From NCBI RefSeq assembly GCF_003053725.1, contig NZ_QAYC01000006.1:1-64000 (forward strand): DNA of 64,000 nucleotides. The letters run 5' to 3'. The stretch's first letter is position 1. The number at the start of each line of letters is the position of its first letter. This document shows positions 16,821 to 25,247 of this stretch, one piece after another. The DNA is from Rhodovulum kholense. Its GTDB lineage: Bacteria; Pseudomonadota; Alphaproteobacteria; Rhodobacterales; Rhodobacteraceae. The notes under the pieces were generated by a model. It did no database searches, was not told the origin of the DNA, and was given only the letters and a program-made list of their open reading frames with translations. Both the position numbers and the translations under genes were made by a program.

Positions 16821-17345
16821 ATGCGTCCCACCATGCTTCCGGTTGTCGCGGCTGTTCTCCTGTGCGTCGGTCCGGGCGCGGCAGACGGCTTTCGGTTCGC
16901 CTCGATCGACGGTGGCGAGATCGATCTTGCGGCCTTTCATGGGCAGCCGGTGCTGGTGGTCAACACCGCCTCGCAATGCGGCTTCACCCCGCAATATGAC
17001 GGGTTGCAGGCGCTTCAGGACCGGTACGGCCCGCGCGGGCTGGTGGTGCTGGCGGTGCCTTCGGATGATTTCAAACAGGAACTGGCCGACGAGGCCGCGG
17101 TCAAGGAGTTCTGCGAGGTCAATTTCGGGCTGACCCTGCCGATGACCGAGATCACCCATGTGAAGGGCCCCGAGGCGCATCCCTTCTACCGCTGGATGGC
17201 AGAGGCGCACGGGTTCACCCCCGGCTGGAACTTCAACAAGGTGCTGCTGGACGGCGAAGGCCACCCGGTCGCGACCTATGGCGCGTTCACGACGCCGAAA
17301 TCGGCGGAGCTGACCGCGCGGATCGAAAGCCTTTTGCCGGAATAG
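16821..17345 (+). CDS. Exported glutathione peroxidase-family protein
   Basis: A 174-residue thioredoxin-fold peroxidase with a hydrophobic leader (about residues 1-21), so probably periplasmic. The catalytic Cys53 lies in NTASQCGFTPQY, the classic peroxidase motif with Cys instead of selenocysteine. The tetrad Trp/Asn region is present as WNFNK. The usual FPCNQF motif, which supplies the catalytic Gln, is replaced by VPSDDF, so the active site is altered. It may reduce peroxides with a thioredoxin-like donor. It stands alone and is divergent from the DUF1178/SDR pair. Confidence 0.88.
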   Translation: MRPTMLPVVAAVLLCVGPGAADGFRFASIDGGEIDLAAFHGQPVLVVNTASQCGFTPQYDGLQALQDRYGPRGLVVLAVPSDDFKQELADEAAVKEFCEVNFGLTLPMTEITHVKGPEAHPFYRWMAEAHGFTPGWNFNKVLLDGEGHPVATYGAFTTPKSAELTARIESLLPE

Positions 17346-17665
17346 GATCGAAACGGTGGCCGACCGCCGTAATGGCTGTCGTAAAACTGTCAGAAATCGA
17401 GGCGCGGCGCCGAACGCGAAGCGCCCCGTCGTCGATTGGGTCTTCCGGCGTGCCGTCTTTGCAGGGGTGTTTGGAGCGGTTTTAAGTACGGTTTCATGAT
17501 TGCGTCGGTTATCGGGAAGAAATTCCGTTTCGACCTGCAACACATGACCCTGAAAGGTAAATCGTAATAGGCGCGGGCAGGTTGAGAAACACGCGCGGGT
17601 TGAAATGCGGCGCTTTGGAGGCCATCTTTCGCGAGTGCCGATTTGACCGTTCCCGGAGCCTTCGC
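17346..17665. other. Intergenic region upstream of thpR
   Basis: About 320 bases, clearly less GC-rich than the neighbours, with several AT-rich patches (around 17480-17570). No open frame with a ribosome site and no T-tailed hairpin is visible. It probably holds the thpR promoter; I could not assign reliable -35/-10 elements. The frame opening at 17582 is in phase with thpR, but the family start lies at 17666. Confidence 0.4.
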
Positions 17666-18232
17666 ATGATCCGCGCCTTTGCCGCAATCGCCTTGCCGCC
17701 AGAGATCCGCGAAAGCCTCGTGCGGCTACAGGCCGGGCTGCCTTCGGGGCGCCCGGTGCCGCCGGAAAACCTGCATCTCACACTTGTTTTTCTCGGCGAG
17801 CTGCCCGAGCCGGTGCTTGAGGACGTTCATCTGGCCTTTGCCGCAATCCGGGCCGAGCGGTTCGATATGACGCTGTCGGGGCTGGGGCTTTTCGGCGGGG
17901 CGCGACCGCGCAATCTGCATGCCTGCCTGGCCGAAAGCGTAGCGCTTTGCCATTTGCAGGCGCGGCTGGAAACGGCTGCGCGACGCGCGGGCGCGTCGCC
18001 GGAACGGCGGCGCTTTTCCCCGCATGTCACGCTGGCCACGCTGCGGCCGGGGCAGGGCGATCCGGGGCGACTGGAACGGGCCGTGATTGCAGGTTCGGAC
18101 TTTCGGGCCGGGCCCTTTCCGGTCGAGTCTTTCGGACTTTATCGGTCCGAGCTTGGGCGAAATGGGGCGGTTCACACGGAATTGGCCCAATATGCGTTAT
18201 TCTCTTCGCAGCTTGCATTTCCTGAGCCATAA
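17666..18232 (+). CDS. thpR: RNA 2',3'-cyclic phosphodiesterase
   Basis: A 188-residue member of the 2H phosphoesterase superfamily (LigT/ThpR). The two HxT/S-x motifs are visible as HLTLVF (about residue 40) and HVTLAT (about residue 122). They hydrolyse 2',3'-cyclic phosphates at RNA ends, and E. coli ThpR also ligates tRNA halves in vitro. The start at 17666 (MIRAFAAIALP) fits the family; a 28-codon upstream extension exists but has no homology. A small Cys-rich hypothetical follows 21 bases later. Confidence 0.92.
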   Translation: MIRAFAAIALPPEIRESLVRLQAGLPSGRPVPPENLHLTLVFLGELPEPVLEDVHLAFAAIRAERFDMTLSGLGLFGGARPRNLHACLAESVALCHLQARLETAARRAGASPERRRFSPHVTLATLRPGQGDPGRLERAVIAGSDFRAGPFPVESFGLYRSELGRNGAVHTELAQYALFSSQLAFPEP

Positions 18233-18253
18233 TACCGTAAAAAGGGAGGAGAC

Positions 18254-18739
18254 ATGTTCTGGACCGTTCACCCCGGGCACGGGCTCGGGTCATTGTCCTT
18301 TGGGATGACCCCCGAAGACGTGAAAGCGCAGCCGGGCCTTGGCAGGCCCGGGCATGTCTATCGCGGCAGCCGCGGCCGGGTCATGGAATATCGTGGCCTT
18401 GCCGTGCCAATCTGCGAATACGGCCCCGGAGGGCTGAATTGCATCATCGCCGGACGCAAGGTGGCGGGGGTCAGGTTTCAGGGAACGAACATCTTCGACA
18501 CCGATCCCGAGGCCATCGTGCGGCTGATGGAAACCCGGCTGGGGGCCGCCCAGCTTTGCCAGGAACAGCTGTGCTTTCCCAAGGCGGGCCTGCTGCTGGG
18601 CGGGTTCTTCGACGCGCATGACAAGTGCTTCTTCCGTCCCGACGCCGAATATCACGACGAGCGGAGCGTGACGATCTACATGCCCGGCGCCTGCGGCCTG
18701 TCCTGCGAGACAGAGCACGAGCTGGTGAGCTTTCTCTAG
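18254..18739 (+). CDS. Hypothetical protein with seven cysteines
   Basis: A 161-residue protein, no signal peptide and no membrane segment, start preceded by AAAGGGAGGAG. It begins MFWTVHPGHGLGSLSFGMT, a beginning seen in small immunity-like or pentraxin-unrelated hypotheticals; I do not recognise a family. Seven Cys occur, including CQEQLC and ACGLSC, unusual for a cytoplasmic protein of this size. It follows thpR by 21 bases, probably in one transcript, and converges on the threonine-dehydratase-like gene with a 15-base gap. Confidence 0.7.
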   Translation: MFWTVHPGHGLGSLSFGMTPEDVKAQPGLGRPGHVYRGSRGRVMEYRGLAVPICEYGPGGLNCIIAGRKVAGVRFQGTNIFDTDPEAIVRLMETRLGAAQLCQEQLCFPKAGLLLGGFFDAHDKCFFRPDAEYHDERSVTIYMPGACGLSCETEHELVSFL

Positions 18740-18754
18740 CGGACAGGTCGCGGC

Positions 18755-19735
18755 TCAGGGCTGGGGGACGCCGCCCCCCAGCACCTCGGCGAACCAGGCG
18801 CTGTCGATATTCCCGCCGCAGAGGATCACGCCGACCCGGCGGCCCGCCATCATCTCGCGTTCCTGCATCAGCGCGGCCAGGGGCGCGGCACCCGCGCCCT
18901 CGGCCACGTTATGGGTCGCCCGGAAATATAGCCTGATCGCGTCGGCGATCTCTTCGTCCGAGACCGCGACGATGCGTTCGGCGCCCGCCGAATAGATCGC
19001 GAAAGCTTCGGCCACAGGCACTCGCACCGCCAGCCCGTCGGCGAAGGTGCGCGCGGTGGGGGTCTCGACCAGATCGCTCGCGGCCATCGAGCGCAGCACG
19101 CAATCGGCGTTTTCCGACACCACGCCGACGATCCGGGTCGACAGCCCCAGCGCATCGCGCGCCGCGATGGTGCCGCAGATGCCCGACCCGCAGCCGATCG
19201 GCACATAGACGGTGTGCAGGTCGGGCTGGGCGGTGAACAGTTCCAGCGCATAGGTCGCGACGCCGCGCACCAGCTCGCGGTGGAAGGGCGGCACCGGGAT
19301 CAGCCCTTCGGTTTCTGCGACGCGAAAGGCCTCTTCGCGGGCGGTGTCGAAATCGGCGCCGAAGATCCGCAGATCGGCGCCGAAGGCCCGCATCGCGGCG
19401 TTCTTTTCGACCGAATTGCCCTCGGGCACGTAGATCCGCGCGGTCATGCCGGCGGCGCGGGCGGCCAGCGCCTGACCCTGTCCGTGATTGCCGCGGGTCG
19501 CGGTGACGATGCCGGGGCAGTCGGGTTGCGTGCGGGCCAGCCAGTCGATGAAGGTGATCGCGCCGCGCAGCTTGAAGGCACCGGTGGGTGTGTGGTTCTC
19601 GTGCTTGACCCAGACCTCGGTGCCTGTCGCCTCGGCCAGCAGCGGCCATGCATACTGTGGCGTCGGCTGCATCCGGGCATGGACGAGCCGGGCGGCCTCT
19701 TCCAGGTCGTCGAGCGAAAAGAGCGGGTCAGCCAT
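18755..19735 (-). CDS. Threonine/serine dehydratase-like PLP enzyme
   Basis: A 326-residue fold-type II PLP enzyme. The PLP lysine is in TGAFKLRGA (about residue 54), with NHGQG and the phosphate-cupping GCGSG (about residue 185) downstream. There is no C-terminal regulatory ACT domain, so it resembles catabolic dehydratases or amino-acid racemases and hydroxyamino acid ammonia-lyases rather than biosynthetic IlvA. The ATG at 19735 overlaps the last 8 bases of waaA; another start at 19753 is possible. Substrate (Thr, Ser, 3-hydroxyaspartate) is not decided by sequence. Confidence 0.87.
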   Translation of the reverse strand: MADPLFSLDDLEEAARLVHARMQPTPQYAWPLLAEATGTEVWVKHENHTPTGAFKLRGAITFIDWLARTQPDCPGIVTATRGNHGQGQALAARAAGMTARIYVPEGNSVEKNAAMRAFGADLRIFGADFDTAREEAFRVAETEGLIPVPPFHRELVRGVATYALELFTAQPDLHTVYVPIGCGSGICGTIAARDALGLSTRIVGVVSENADCVLRSMAASDLVETPTARTFADGLAVRVPVAEAFAIYSAGAERIVAVSDEEIADAIRLYFRATHNVAEGAGAAPLAALMQEREMMAGRRVGVILCGGNIDSAWFAEVLGGGVPQP

Positions 19736-21035
19736 CGCAGGTGTCCTTTGCATCAGAGGCAGTCAGCAGGCGGTCGAGCGCATCGACCAGCGTATCGGGG
19801 CCGGGGGCCTCGGCCCTGAGCGCCGCGATCGTGCGTTGGGCAAGGGCGGCGCGGCGGGTCTGTTCGGCACCGTCAAGCGCGGCCAGCGCGGCGGCCAGAT
19901 CTTCGGCCCCGGCGACCGGGATCGCGGCGCCCGCGCGGTCGAGCGCGGCATAGGTGTCGGCGAAATTCGCGACATGGGGGCCGTGCAGGATCGCCGAGCC
20001 CCCGGCCGCGGGCTCGAAGGGGGTATGACCGCCCTTCGGCACCAGCGACCCGCCGACGAAGCTGGTCCCGGCCAGCGCGACCCAAAGCGCCATCTCGCCC
20101 ATCGTGTCGGCCAGCAGCACCGGCCGCGCCGGGCCGGGGGGGTCGCCTTTGGAACGTGTGGCATGATCGAGCCCGGCCCGGGCGATCAACGCGGCGATCT
20201 CGGGCGCGCGGCGCGGATGGCGCGGGACCAGGATCAGGCGGGCGCCGGGATCGGCGCGGTACCGTGCGGCGAAGGCGGCCAGCACGGGGGCCTCTTCGCC
20301 CTCATGGGTCGAGGCCGCCAGCAATGTCTGCGCCCGGGGCAGCAGCGGCGCAAGACGTGCCAGCGCGTCCGGATCGGGCACCGGGGCGGGCGCAAAGGCC
20401 TTGAGGTCGATTACCGGGCCGATCCGGTCGGCGGGCAGGCCAAGGGCGGCAAAGCGGTCGCGCGACCCGGCATCCTGCGCCGACAGATAGCTGATCGCCC
20501 CGGTCAGCCGCCGCGCGAGCCCTGGCAGCCGCTCCCAGCGCGCGGCGCTGCGCGCCGACAGTCGTGCGCCCGCCACCAGCACCGGGCGGCCCTGCCGCGC
20601 CATCTCGGACAGGCGGTTCGGCCAAAGCTCGCTTTCGATCAGGATCAGCGCGCGCGGCTGCCAGCGGGCCGCGAAACGCCGCAGAGTCCAAAGATAGTCG
20701 TAAGGGGCAAGCCGCACCGCGACCCGGGGCAAGTCCCAGCCCGCGACCAGCGCGCGGCCGGTCAGGGTGTTGCAGGTCACCACCAGCGCCAGGTCGGGCC
20801 GACGCGCCAGCAGCCGTTCGATCACCGGCCGGGCCGAGGCCAGTTCGCCATTCGAAGCCCCATGCAGCCAGACCGTCGGCGTGCGCGCCCCGCGCGGCCC
20901 GGCCAGCCCAAGCCGGTCACTTGCCTGCGCGCCCTCGCGCCAGAGCCGCAGCGCAAGCACCGGGGCCGCAAGCATCAGAAGCAGCCGGTAGCCCTGGAAG
21001 GCGACGGATCGAGAGGGGCGGGCGGGGGGCGACAC
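19728..21035 (-). CDS. waaA: 3-deoxy-D-manno-octulosonic acid (Kdo) transferase
   Basis: A 435-residue glycosyltransferase (GT30) adding Kdo to lipid A precursors at the inner membrane. An N-terminal membrane anchor (YRLLLMLAAPVLALRL) precedes the conserved WLHGASNGE, ESELWPN and the C-terminal GGSLVPKGGHTPFEPAA loop. I choose the GTG at 21035 because GGAGG lies four bases upstream; an ATG at 20975 would cut into the anchor. The open frame continues far upstream through the complement of pcm and tolC, a shadow. Its end overlaps the dehydratase start by 8 bases. Confidence 0.93.
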   Translation of the reverse strand: MSPPARPSRSVAFQGYRLLLMLAAPVLALRLWREGAQASDRLGLAGPRGARTPTVWLHGASNGELASARPVIERLLARRPDLALVVTCNTLTGRALVAGWDLPRVAVRLAPYDYLWTLRRFAARWQPRALILIESELWPNRLSEMARQGRPVLVAGARLSARSAARWERLPGLARRLTGAISYLSAQDAGSRDRFAALGLPADRIGPVIDLKAFAPAPVPDPDALARLAPLLPRAQTLLAASTHEGEEAPVLAAFAARYRADPGARLILVPRHPRRAPEIAALIARAGLDHATRSKGDPPGPARPVLLADTMGEMALWVALAGTSFVGGSLVPKGGHTPFEPAAGGSAILHGPHVANFADTYAALDRAGAAIPVAGAEDLAAALAALDGAEQTRRAALAQRTIAALRAEAPGPDTLVDALDRLLTASDAKDTCDG

Positions 21036-21263
21036 GAGGCCTCCGGAGCGGACGGTTGGGGTGCCTGGGACAGCAGGAACAGGGCGATACGGGTCGGTGT
21101 GCAAAGGGTTACGTGCCCGATGCCGGACTGGCAAGGCACCGCGCGTGCGGCCTGTTTCCCTCTTGCCATACCTTCCCGGCCATGGGGTGTCAGGCCATTG
21201 CCGCGCGCAGACTTCTGTGGCATCACCGGATCTGGAAGATTTCGAACTGGAGAGTTCAGCCGC

Positions 21264-21917
21264 ATGGCCGATTACGCTGCCCGCCGCGAAGCGATGGTCG
21301 ATACTCAGGTCCGCCCCGCGGACGTCACCCGTCTGCCGATCATCGAGGCGATGCTGGCCGTGCCCCGCGAGGCCTTCGTGCCCGCCCGCCTGAGCGAGGC
21401 CGCCTATATCGGCGAGAACCTTCCCCTGGCCCATGACCGCGTGCTGCTCGACCCGCGCACCTTCGCCAAGATGCTTGAGGCGGTCGATCTTACGGACGGC
21501 GATCTGGTGCTCGATCTGGGCACGGGCCTTGGCTATTCGGCGGCAGTGATGGCGCGGATGGCCGATGCGGTGGTGGCGCTGGAAGAAGACGGCACCATGG
21601 CGCGCGAGGCCGAGGCGACCCTGGCCGAACTGGGCGTCGACAATGTTGCGGTCGAGGTCGGCCCGCTGACCGAGGGCGCGCCCAAGCATGGCCCCTATGA
21701 CGTCATCGTGGTCGAGGGGGCCATCGAGGAATTGCCCCAGGCCATTGTCGATCAGCTGAAGGAGGGCGGCCGCATCGTCGCGGTCTTCATGGAAGGCGCC
21801 CTGGGCGTGGTGCGCATCGCCTGGAAGGTCGAAGGCGCGCTGAGCTGGCGGTTTCTGTTCAATGCAAGCGCCCCGGTGATGCCGGGGTTTATCCGCGCGA
21901 CGGAATTTCAGTTCTGA
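21264..21917 (+). CDS. pcm: Protein-L-isoaspartate O-methyltransferase family protein
   Basis: A 217-residue SAM-dependent methyltransferase. The first half (QVRPADVTRLPIIEAM, AYIGENLPLAHDR) matches the Pcm family as found in alphaproteobacteria, and the SAM-binding loop LDLGTGLGYSAAVMA lies near residue 80. The classic Pcm family repairs isoaspartyl residues. In alphaproteobacteria this shorter form commonly precedes tolC, as here (75-base gap). The start ATG at 21264 is the first after the divergent waaA promoter region. Confidence 0.88.
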   Translation: MADYAARREAMVDTQVRPADVTRLPIIEAMLAVPREAFVPARLSEAAYIGENLPLAHDRVLLDPRTFAKMLEAVDLTDGDLVLDLGTGLGYSAAVMARMADAVVALEEDGTMAREAEATLAELGVDNVAVEVGPLTEGAPKHGPYDVIVVEGAIEELPQAIVDQLKEGGRIVAVFMEGALGVVRIAWKVEGALSWRFLFNASAPVMPGFIRATEFQF

Positions 21918-21992
21918 CACGTGGGAGACATAAAAGAGCCGCATCGAAGAAGGGCGGCCTGACAAAGGCAAAAAGCCAAACGAGGCACGGAT

Positions 21993-23369
21993 ATGAGCAG
22001 TTTCCTTCGATATTTCGCCGGCACGGCTCTGTCGGCCTCTCTGTCGCTCTGGGCGTGCGGGGCGGCCCAGGCCGAGACCCTGACCGACGCCCTGATCGCG
22101 GCCTACAAGAATTCGCATCTGCTTGACCAGAACCGGGCGCTCTTGCGCGCGGCGGACGAGGATGTTGCCCAGGCGTTGGCGACCCTGCGCCCGGTGCTCG
22201 CCTTCGCGATGTCGGGGGCCTATACCGACCCGGCCTCGGCGGCCAACGGAGGCCAGAATACCAGCGCCTCGGCCGAACTGACGGCGACGCTGACAGTGTT
22301 CGACGGCGGGCAGAACCGGCTGGCGCTTGATGCCACCAAGGAAACCGTGCTGGCCACGCGCTCGGCGCTGATCGGGATCGAACAGGACGTTCTGCTCTCG
22401 GCGGTTCAGGCCTATATGGACGTGTTCGCGGCGCTGCAGAATGTCAGCCTTGCCGAGAACAACACCCGGCTGATCTCGGAAGAGCTGCGCGCCACCGAGG
22501 ACCGGTTCGAGGTCGGCGAAGTGACCCGCACCGATGTGTCGCTGGCGCAGTCGGCTTTGGCCGAGGCGCGGTCGAACCTCGTTGCGGCCCAGGGCGCGCT
22601 GGCGACGGCGCGCGAATCCTACAAGCTGGCGGTGGGCCATTATCCGGACACGCTCAGCGGCATCCCGAACCTGCCCAGCGTGCCCACCTCGCCCGAGGCC
22701 GCGCGTGCGGTGGCCGTGCAGACCCATCCCGACATCATCCAGGCTCAGCACAACGTCACAGTGGCCGAGCTGAACCTCGCGCGCGCCAAGGCCGCGCAGG
22801 GACCCAGCGTGACCGCCTCGGTGGGCTACCAGCGCGATGACAATTCCGATGAAGGCGTGACCGGCCAGGTCAAGCTGTCCCAGACGATCTATGCCGGCGG
22901 CCGGCTTTATGCGGCCGAGCGTCAGGCCATGGCCAATGTGCAGGCGAACCGGGCCGGGCTGTTGCAGACCGTGCGGCTGGTCGAGCTTGACGTGGGCAAT
23001 GCCTGGTCGGGTCTGGCCGTGGCGCGGGCCCAGCTTGGCGCCAGCGACCAGCGGATCGAGGCGGCGCAGCTTGCCTTCGACGGGACCAAGGAAGAAGCCC
23101 GGCTGGGGGCTCGCACCACGCTGGACGTGCTGGACGCCGAACAGGATCTGCTCGACGCCCGCACCGCACGGGTGCAGGCCGAGGCCGACCAGTACACGGC
23201 CGTCTACAGCGTGCTGTCCTCGATGGGCCTGCTGACCGCCAAGCATCTGGGGCTTGGCATTCCGACCTACGATCCGAATGCCTATTACAACGCGGTCAGT
23301 TCGGCGCCGCCGAAAAGCCTTCAGGGCGGCAAGCTCGACCGCGTTCTGCAAAGCATCGGCCGCAACTGA
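21993..23369 (+). CDS. tolC: TolC-family outer membrane channel protein
   Basis: A 458-residue outer-membrane efflux protein with an Ala-rich signal peptide (cleavage near AQAE, residue ~28). It carries the two homologous OEP repeats; typical motifs are TLTDALIAAYKNSHLL, VGEVTRTDVSLAQSALAEA in the first and LGARTTLDVLDAEQDLLDA in the second. It forms the trimeric exit duct for type I secretion and RND/ABC drug efflux. No pump genes are adjacent; it follows pcm. The RND pump at the right end of the window is a possible but unlinked partner. Confidence 0.94.
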   Translation: MSSFLRYFAGTALSASLSLWACGAAQAETLTDALIAAYKNSHLLDQNRALLRAADEDVAQALATLRPVLAFAMSGAYTDPASAANGGQNTSASAELTATLTVFDGGQNRLALDATKETVLATRSALIGIEQDVLLSAVQAYMDVFAALQNVSLAENNTRLISEELRATEDRFEVGEVTRTDVSLAQSALAEARSNLVAAQGALATARESYKLAVGHYPDTLSGIPNLPSVPTSPEAARAVAVQTHPDIIQAQHNVTVAELNLARAKAAQGPSVTASVGYQRDDNSDEGVTGQVKLSQTIYAGGRLYAAERQAMANVQANRAGLLQTVRLVELDVGNAWSGLAVARAQLGASDQRIEAAQLAFDGTKEEARLGARTTLDVLDAEQDLLDARTARVQAEADQYTAVYSVLSSMGLLTAKHLGLGIPTYDPNAYYNAVSSAPPKSLQGGKLDRVLQSIGRN

Positions 23370-23391
23370 CGCGCCCGCCGGTTGTGTCCGG

Positions 23392-23418
23392 GGGGCGAAG
23401 GGGCTAGGCTTTCGCCCC
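23392..23418 (+). terminator. Hairpin downstream of tolC
   Basis: GGGGCGAA (23392-23399) pairs with TTCGCCCC (23411-23418) across an 11-base loop, 22 bases after the tolC stop. No T-run follows, so it is a hairpin of uncertain terminator strength; it could also be an mRNA-stabilising structure before the next gene. Confidence 0.4.
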
Positions 23419-23454
23419 GTAAGGTTAACCGTCTTTCCGGTACGGAGCCGTTCC

Positions 23455-24027
23455 ATGGCCGAAACGCGCAGCATCGTCGATCCCGCCAGTCTTCGGCCAA
23501 CGGCAATGGCCCAGGAGCCGTCGCGCCCCCGTCTGGGGCGCCTGGTGCTGACCCCCAACCTCCGCGTGCGGGCCGAAACCGAGACCTCCGGATCGGCACG
23601 CCCGGTTCCGGTCCTGCTGCGCGGGCCGCTGGCCTGCGAGACGGCGCCCGATGTGGACCCGGGCGCCGCGCGCAAGCGCACCGCTGCCGTGGCCGATCTG
23701 GCCGAGGCCAACCGGCGCGAGGCGGCTTCGCTGGAACGCCGGATCGCCGAGCTGGAGGCGGCAATGGCGGGGGTCGAGGCCGATTGGGAAGATCCCGAGA
23801 CCGACGAGGGCTGGCTCGATGCCGGATGGGCCCGTCCCGGCCCCGTGCCGGGCGCGGCGGGGCAGTCCGAGGGGGCTCTGGCCGATGCGGCTGCGGTCCG
23901 GGCGCTGGTCGCCGAGGTTGTCCGGCAGGAACTGCGCGGGGCGCTGGGCGAGGGCATCAGCCGCAATCTGCGCAAGATGGTGCGCCGCGAAATCGCCCGG
24001 GCTTTGGCTGAACGCGATCTCGACTAG
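23455..24027 (+). CDS. Conserved Rhodobacterales hypothetical with C-terminal helical motif
   Basis: A 190-residue, mostly charged cytoplasmic protein. The N-terminal part contains RLVLTPNLRV, a heptad-rich helix follows at about residues 75-105, and the C-terminus is the basic amphipathic VVRQELRGALGEG...MVRREIARAL. I associate these two motifs with a family of Rhodobacterales proteins lacking a known function. The C-terminal helix is superficially similar to PopZ-type C-termini, a resemblance too weak to name it. It follows tolC by 85 bases. Confidence 0.72.
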   Translation: MAETRSIVDPASLRPTAMAQEPSRPRLGRLVLTPNLRVRAETETSGSARPVPVLLRGPLACETAPDVDPGAARKRTAAVADLAEANRREAASLERRIAELEAAMAGVEADWEDPETDEGWLDAGWARPGPVPGAAGQSEGALADAAAVRALVAEVVRQELRGALGEGISRNLRKMVRREIARALAERDLD

Positions 24028-24079
24028 CCAGGTCTCTGCCCCTGCACGCCGCGGATGGCGGCGCGGATCACAGATCCCC

Positions 24080-24109
24080 GAAAACGAAAAACGCACCCTT
24101 TTGGGCGCG
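24080..24109 (-). terminator. Intrinsic terminator of the DUF6280-like gene
   Basis: Read on the minus strand, CGCGCCC-AAAA-GGGTGCG forms a 7-bp stem (one G-T pair) at 24109-24092, followed by TTTTTCGTTTTC. It lies about 30 bases past the stop of the leftward gene at 24138. The T-rich tail exists only for the minus direction. Confidence 0.75.
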
Positions 24110-24137
24110 CATTTCGGTGTAAACCGGCATCGGCGGG

Positions 24138-24458
24138 TCAGGCGGCTTCGGCCTGCTCCTGGCTGTGACGGCGTTCGCTTTCTTCGCGCGACAAGGCAAC
24201 AGAGGTCCGAACGCCGCGCGACACGAATTCCATCAGACCGCGAACGACCCGTTCATTCGGATCGATCCCGGCGCAGGACAGGACTTCGCGACCGTCGCGA
24301 GACCGCGCCCAGCGGGCGATCTGCTCGGGGCCGTTGCCATATTTCTTGTCGTCCGCGATTGCGTCATCCAACGCGGCGAGCACCACAGCAGCGAACAATT
24401 TCCGGGCACGATGCCCCTGTTCGTGATTGAACGCCGTGCCATCAACGAAATCGACCAT
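24138..24458 (-). CDS. DUF6280-like small conserved protein
   Basis: A 106-residue soluble protein beginning MVDFVDGTAFNHEQGHRARKLF. It matches, from memory, a highly conserved small family of Rhodobacterales (DUF6280) of unknown function. It is rich in charged residues, has one Cys and no membrane segment. The ATG at 24458 is preceded by AAAGGACG. It is divergent from efp and ends at a good intrinsic terminator, so it is probably monocistronic. Confidence 0.78.
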   Translation of the reverse strand: MVDFVDGTAFNHEQGHRARKLFAAVVLAALDDAIADDKKYGNGPEQIARWARSRDGREVLSCAGIDPNERVVRGLMEFVSRGVRTSVALSREESERRHSQEQAEAA

Positions 24459-24603
24459 CTCGTCGTCCTTTTATTCTTGCTCTTGCATTTCGGGCGTGCG
24501 GCCGAATATGACGCTTTTGCTGCGATTCGGTATTCTCCATTTGGCAGACCGGCCATGCACTCAGCGCATGGCTCGCGCGCAGAAGAGACCGGATCTAGTC
24601 GCC

Positions 24604-24632
24604 TTGCCAGCTCGACACCGACAAGATATAGG
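24604..24632 (+). promoter_or_regulatory. Sigma-70-type promoter of efp
   Basis: TTGCCA (24604-24609) and TATAGG (24627-24632) are separated by 17 bases, about 42 bases before the efp ATG. This is the best housekeeping promoter match seen in the window. Confidence 0.6.
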
Positions 24633-24673
24633 TGCCGCCGAATGGCGATCAACCTTCTCTTAAGAGTTCCCGC

Positions 24674-25237
24674 ATGGCCAAGATCAACGGCAACGAAATC
24701 CGTCCCGGTTACATTCTGGACCATGACGGCGGGCTTTGGGCCGCGGTGAAGGTGGACCATGTCAAGCCCGGCAAGGGCGGGGCCTTCGCACAGGTCGAGC
24801 TGCGCAACCTGCGCATCGGCACCAAGCTGAACGAACGCTTCCGCAGCGCCGACAAGGTCGACCGGGTCGAGCTGGAGCGGAAGGACCAGCAGTTCCTCTA
24901 TGAATCCGAGGGCATGCTGGTGGTGATGGATACCGACAGCTACGAACAGACCGAACTGCCCGCCGATCTTCTGGGCGACCGCCGTCCGTTCCTGCAGGAC
25001 GGCATGACCGTGGTCGTCGAATATTACGAGGCCGAGGCGCTGAACGCCACGCTGCCGCCCAAGGTCACCTGCCGGATCGCCGAGACCGAGCCGGTGGTGA
25101 ACGGCCAGACCGCGGCGAAAAGCTTCAAGCCCGCGCTGCTGGAGAACGGCGTGCGGGTGATGGTTCCGCCCTTCGTGGGGCCGGGCGAAGAGATCATCGT
25201 CAACACCGAAACCATGGAATATTCCGCCCGGGCCTGA
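24674..25237 (+). CDS. efp: Translation elongation factor P
   Basis: A 187-residue three-domain EF-P that relieves ribosome stalling at polyproline. Lys34 in [11 protein letters not shown] is the residue modified by beta-lysylation (EpmA/EpmB route) in many bacteria. The C-terminal signature around [16 protein letters not shown] is intact. The ATG at 24674 gives the universal [12 protein letters not shown]-type start; a frame opening at 24632 is not used. The fructosamine-kinase-like gene converges on it 10 bases later. Confidence 0.97.
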   Translation: MAKINGNEIRPGYILDHDGGLWAAVKVDHVKPGKGGAFAQVELRNLRIGTKLNERFRSADKVDRVELERKDQQFLYESEGMLVVMDTDSYEQTELPADLLGDRRPFLQDGMTVVVEYYEAEALNATLPPKVTCRIAETEPVVNGQTAAKSFKPALLENGVRVMVPPFVGPGEEIIVNTETMEYSARA

Positions 25238-25247
25238 GGGCGCTGGC

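Noticed and set aside
18760-18782. Inverted repeat GCTGGGGG / CCCCCAGC as terminator
   Set aside because: It lies inside the last codons of the dehydratase gene and has no T-tail on either strand.
19728-23975. A 1415-codon open frame on the minus strand
   Set aside because: Only its first-listed 3' third (waaA, up to 21035) is real. The rest is the antisense of pcm, tolC and the gene at 23455, and has compositionally biased non-protein-like sequence.
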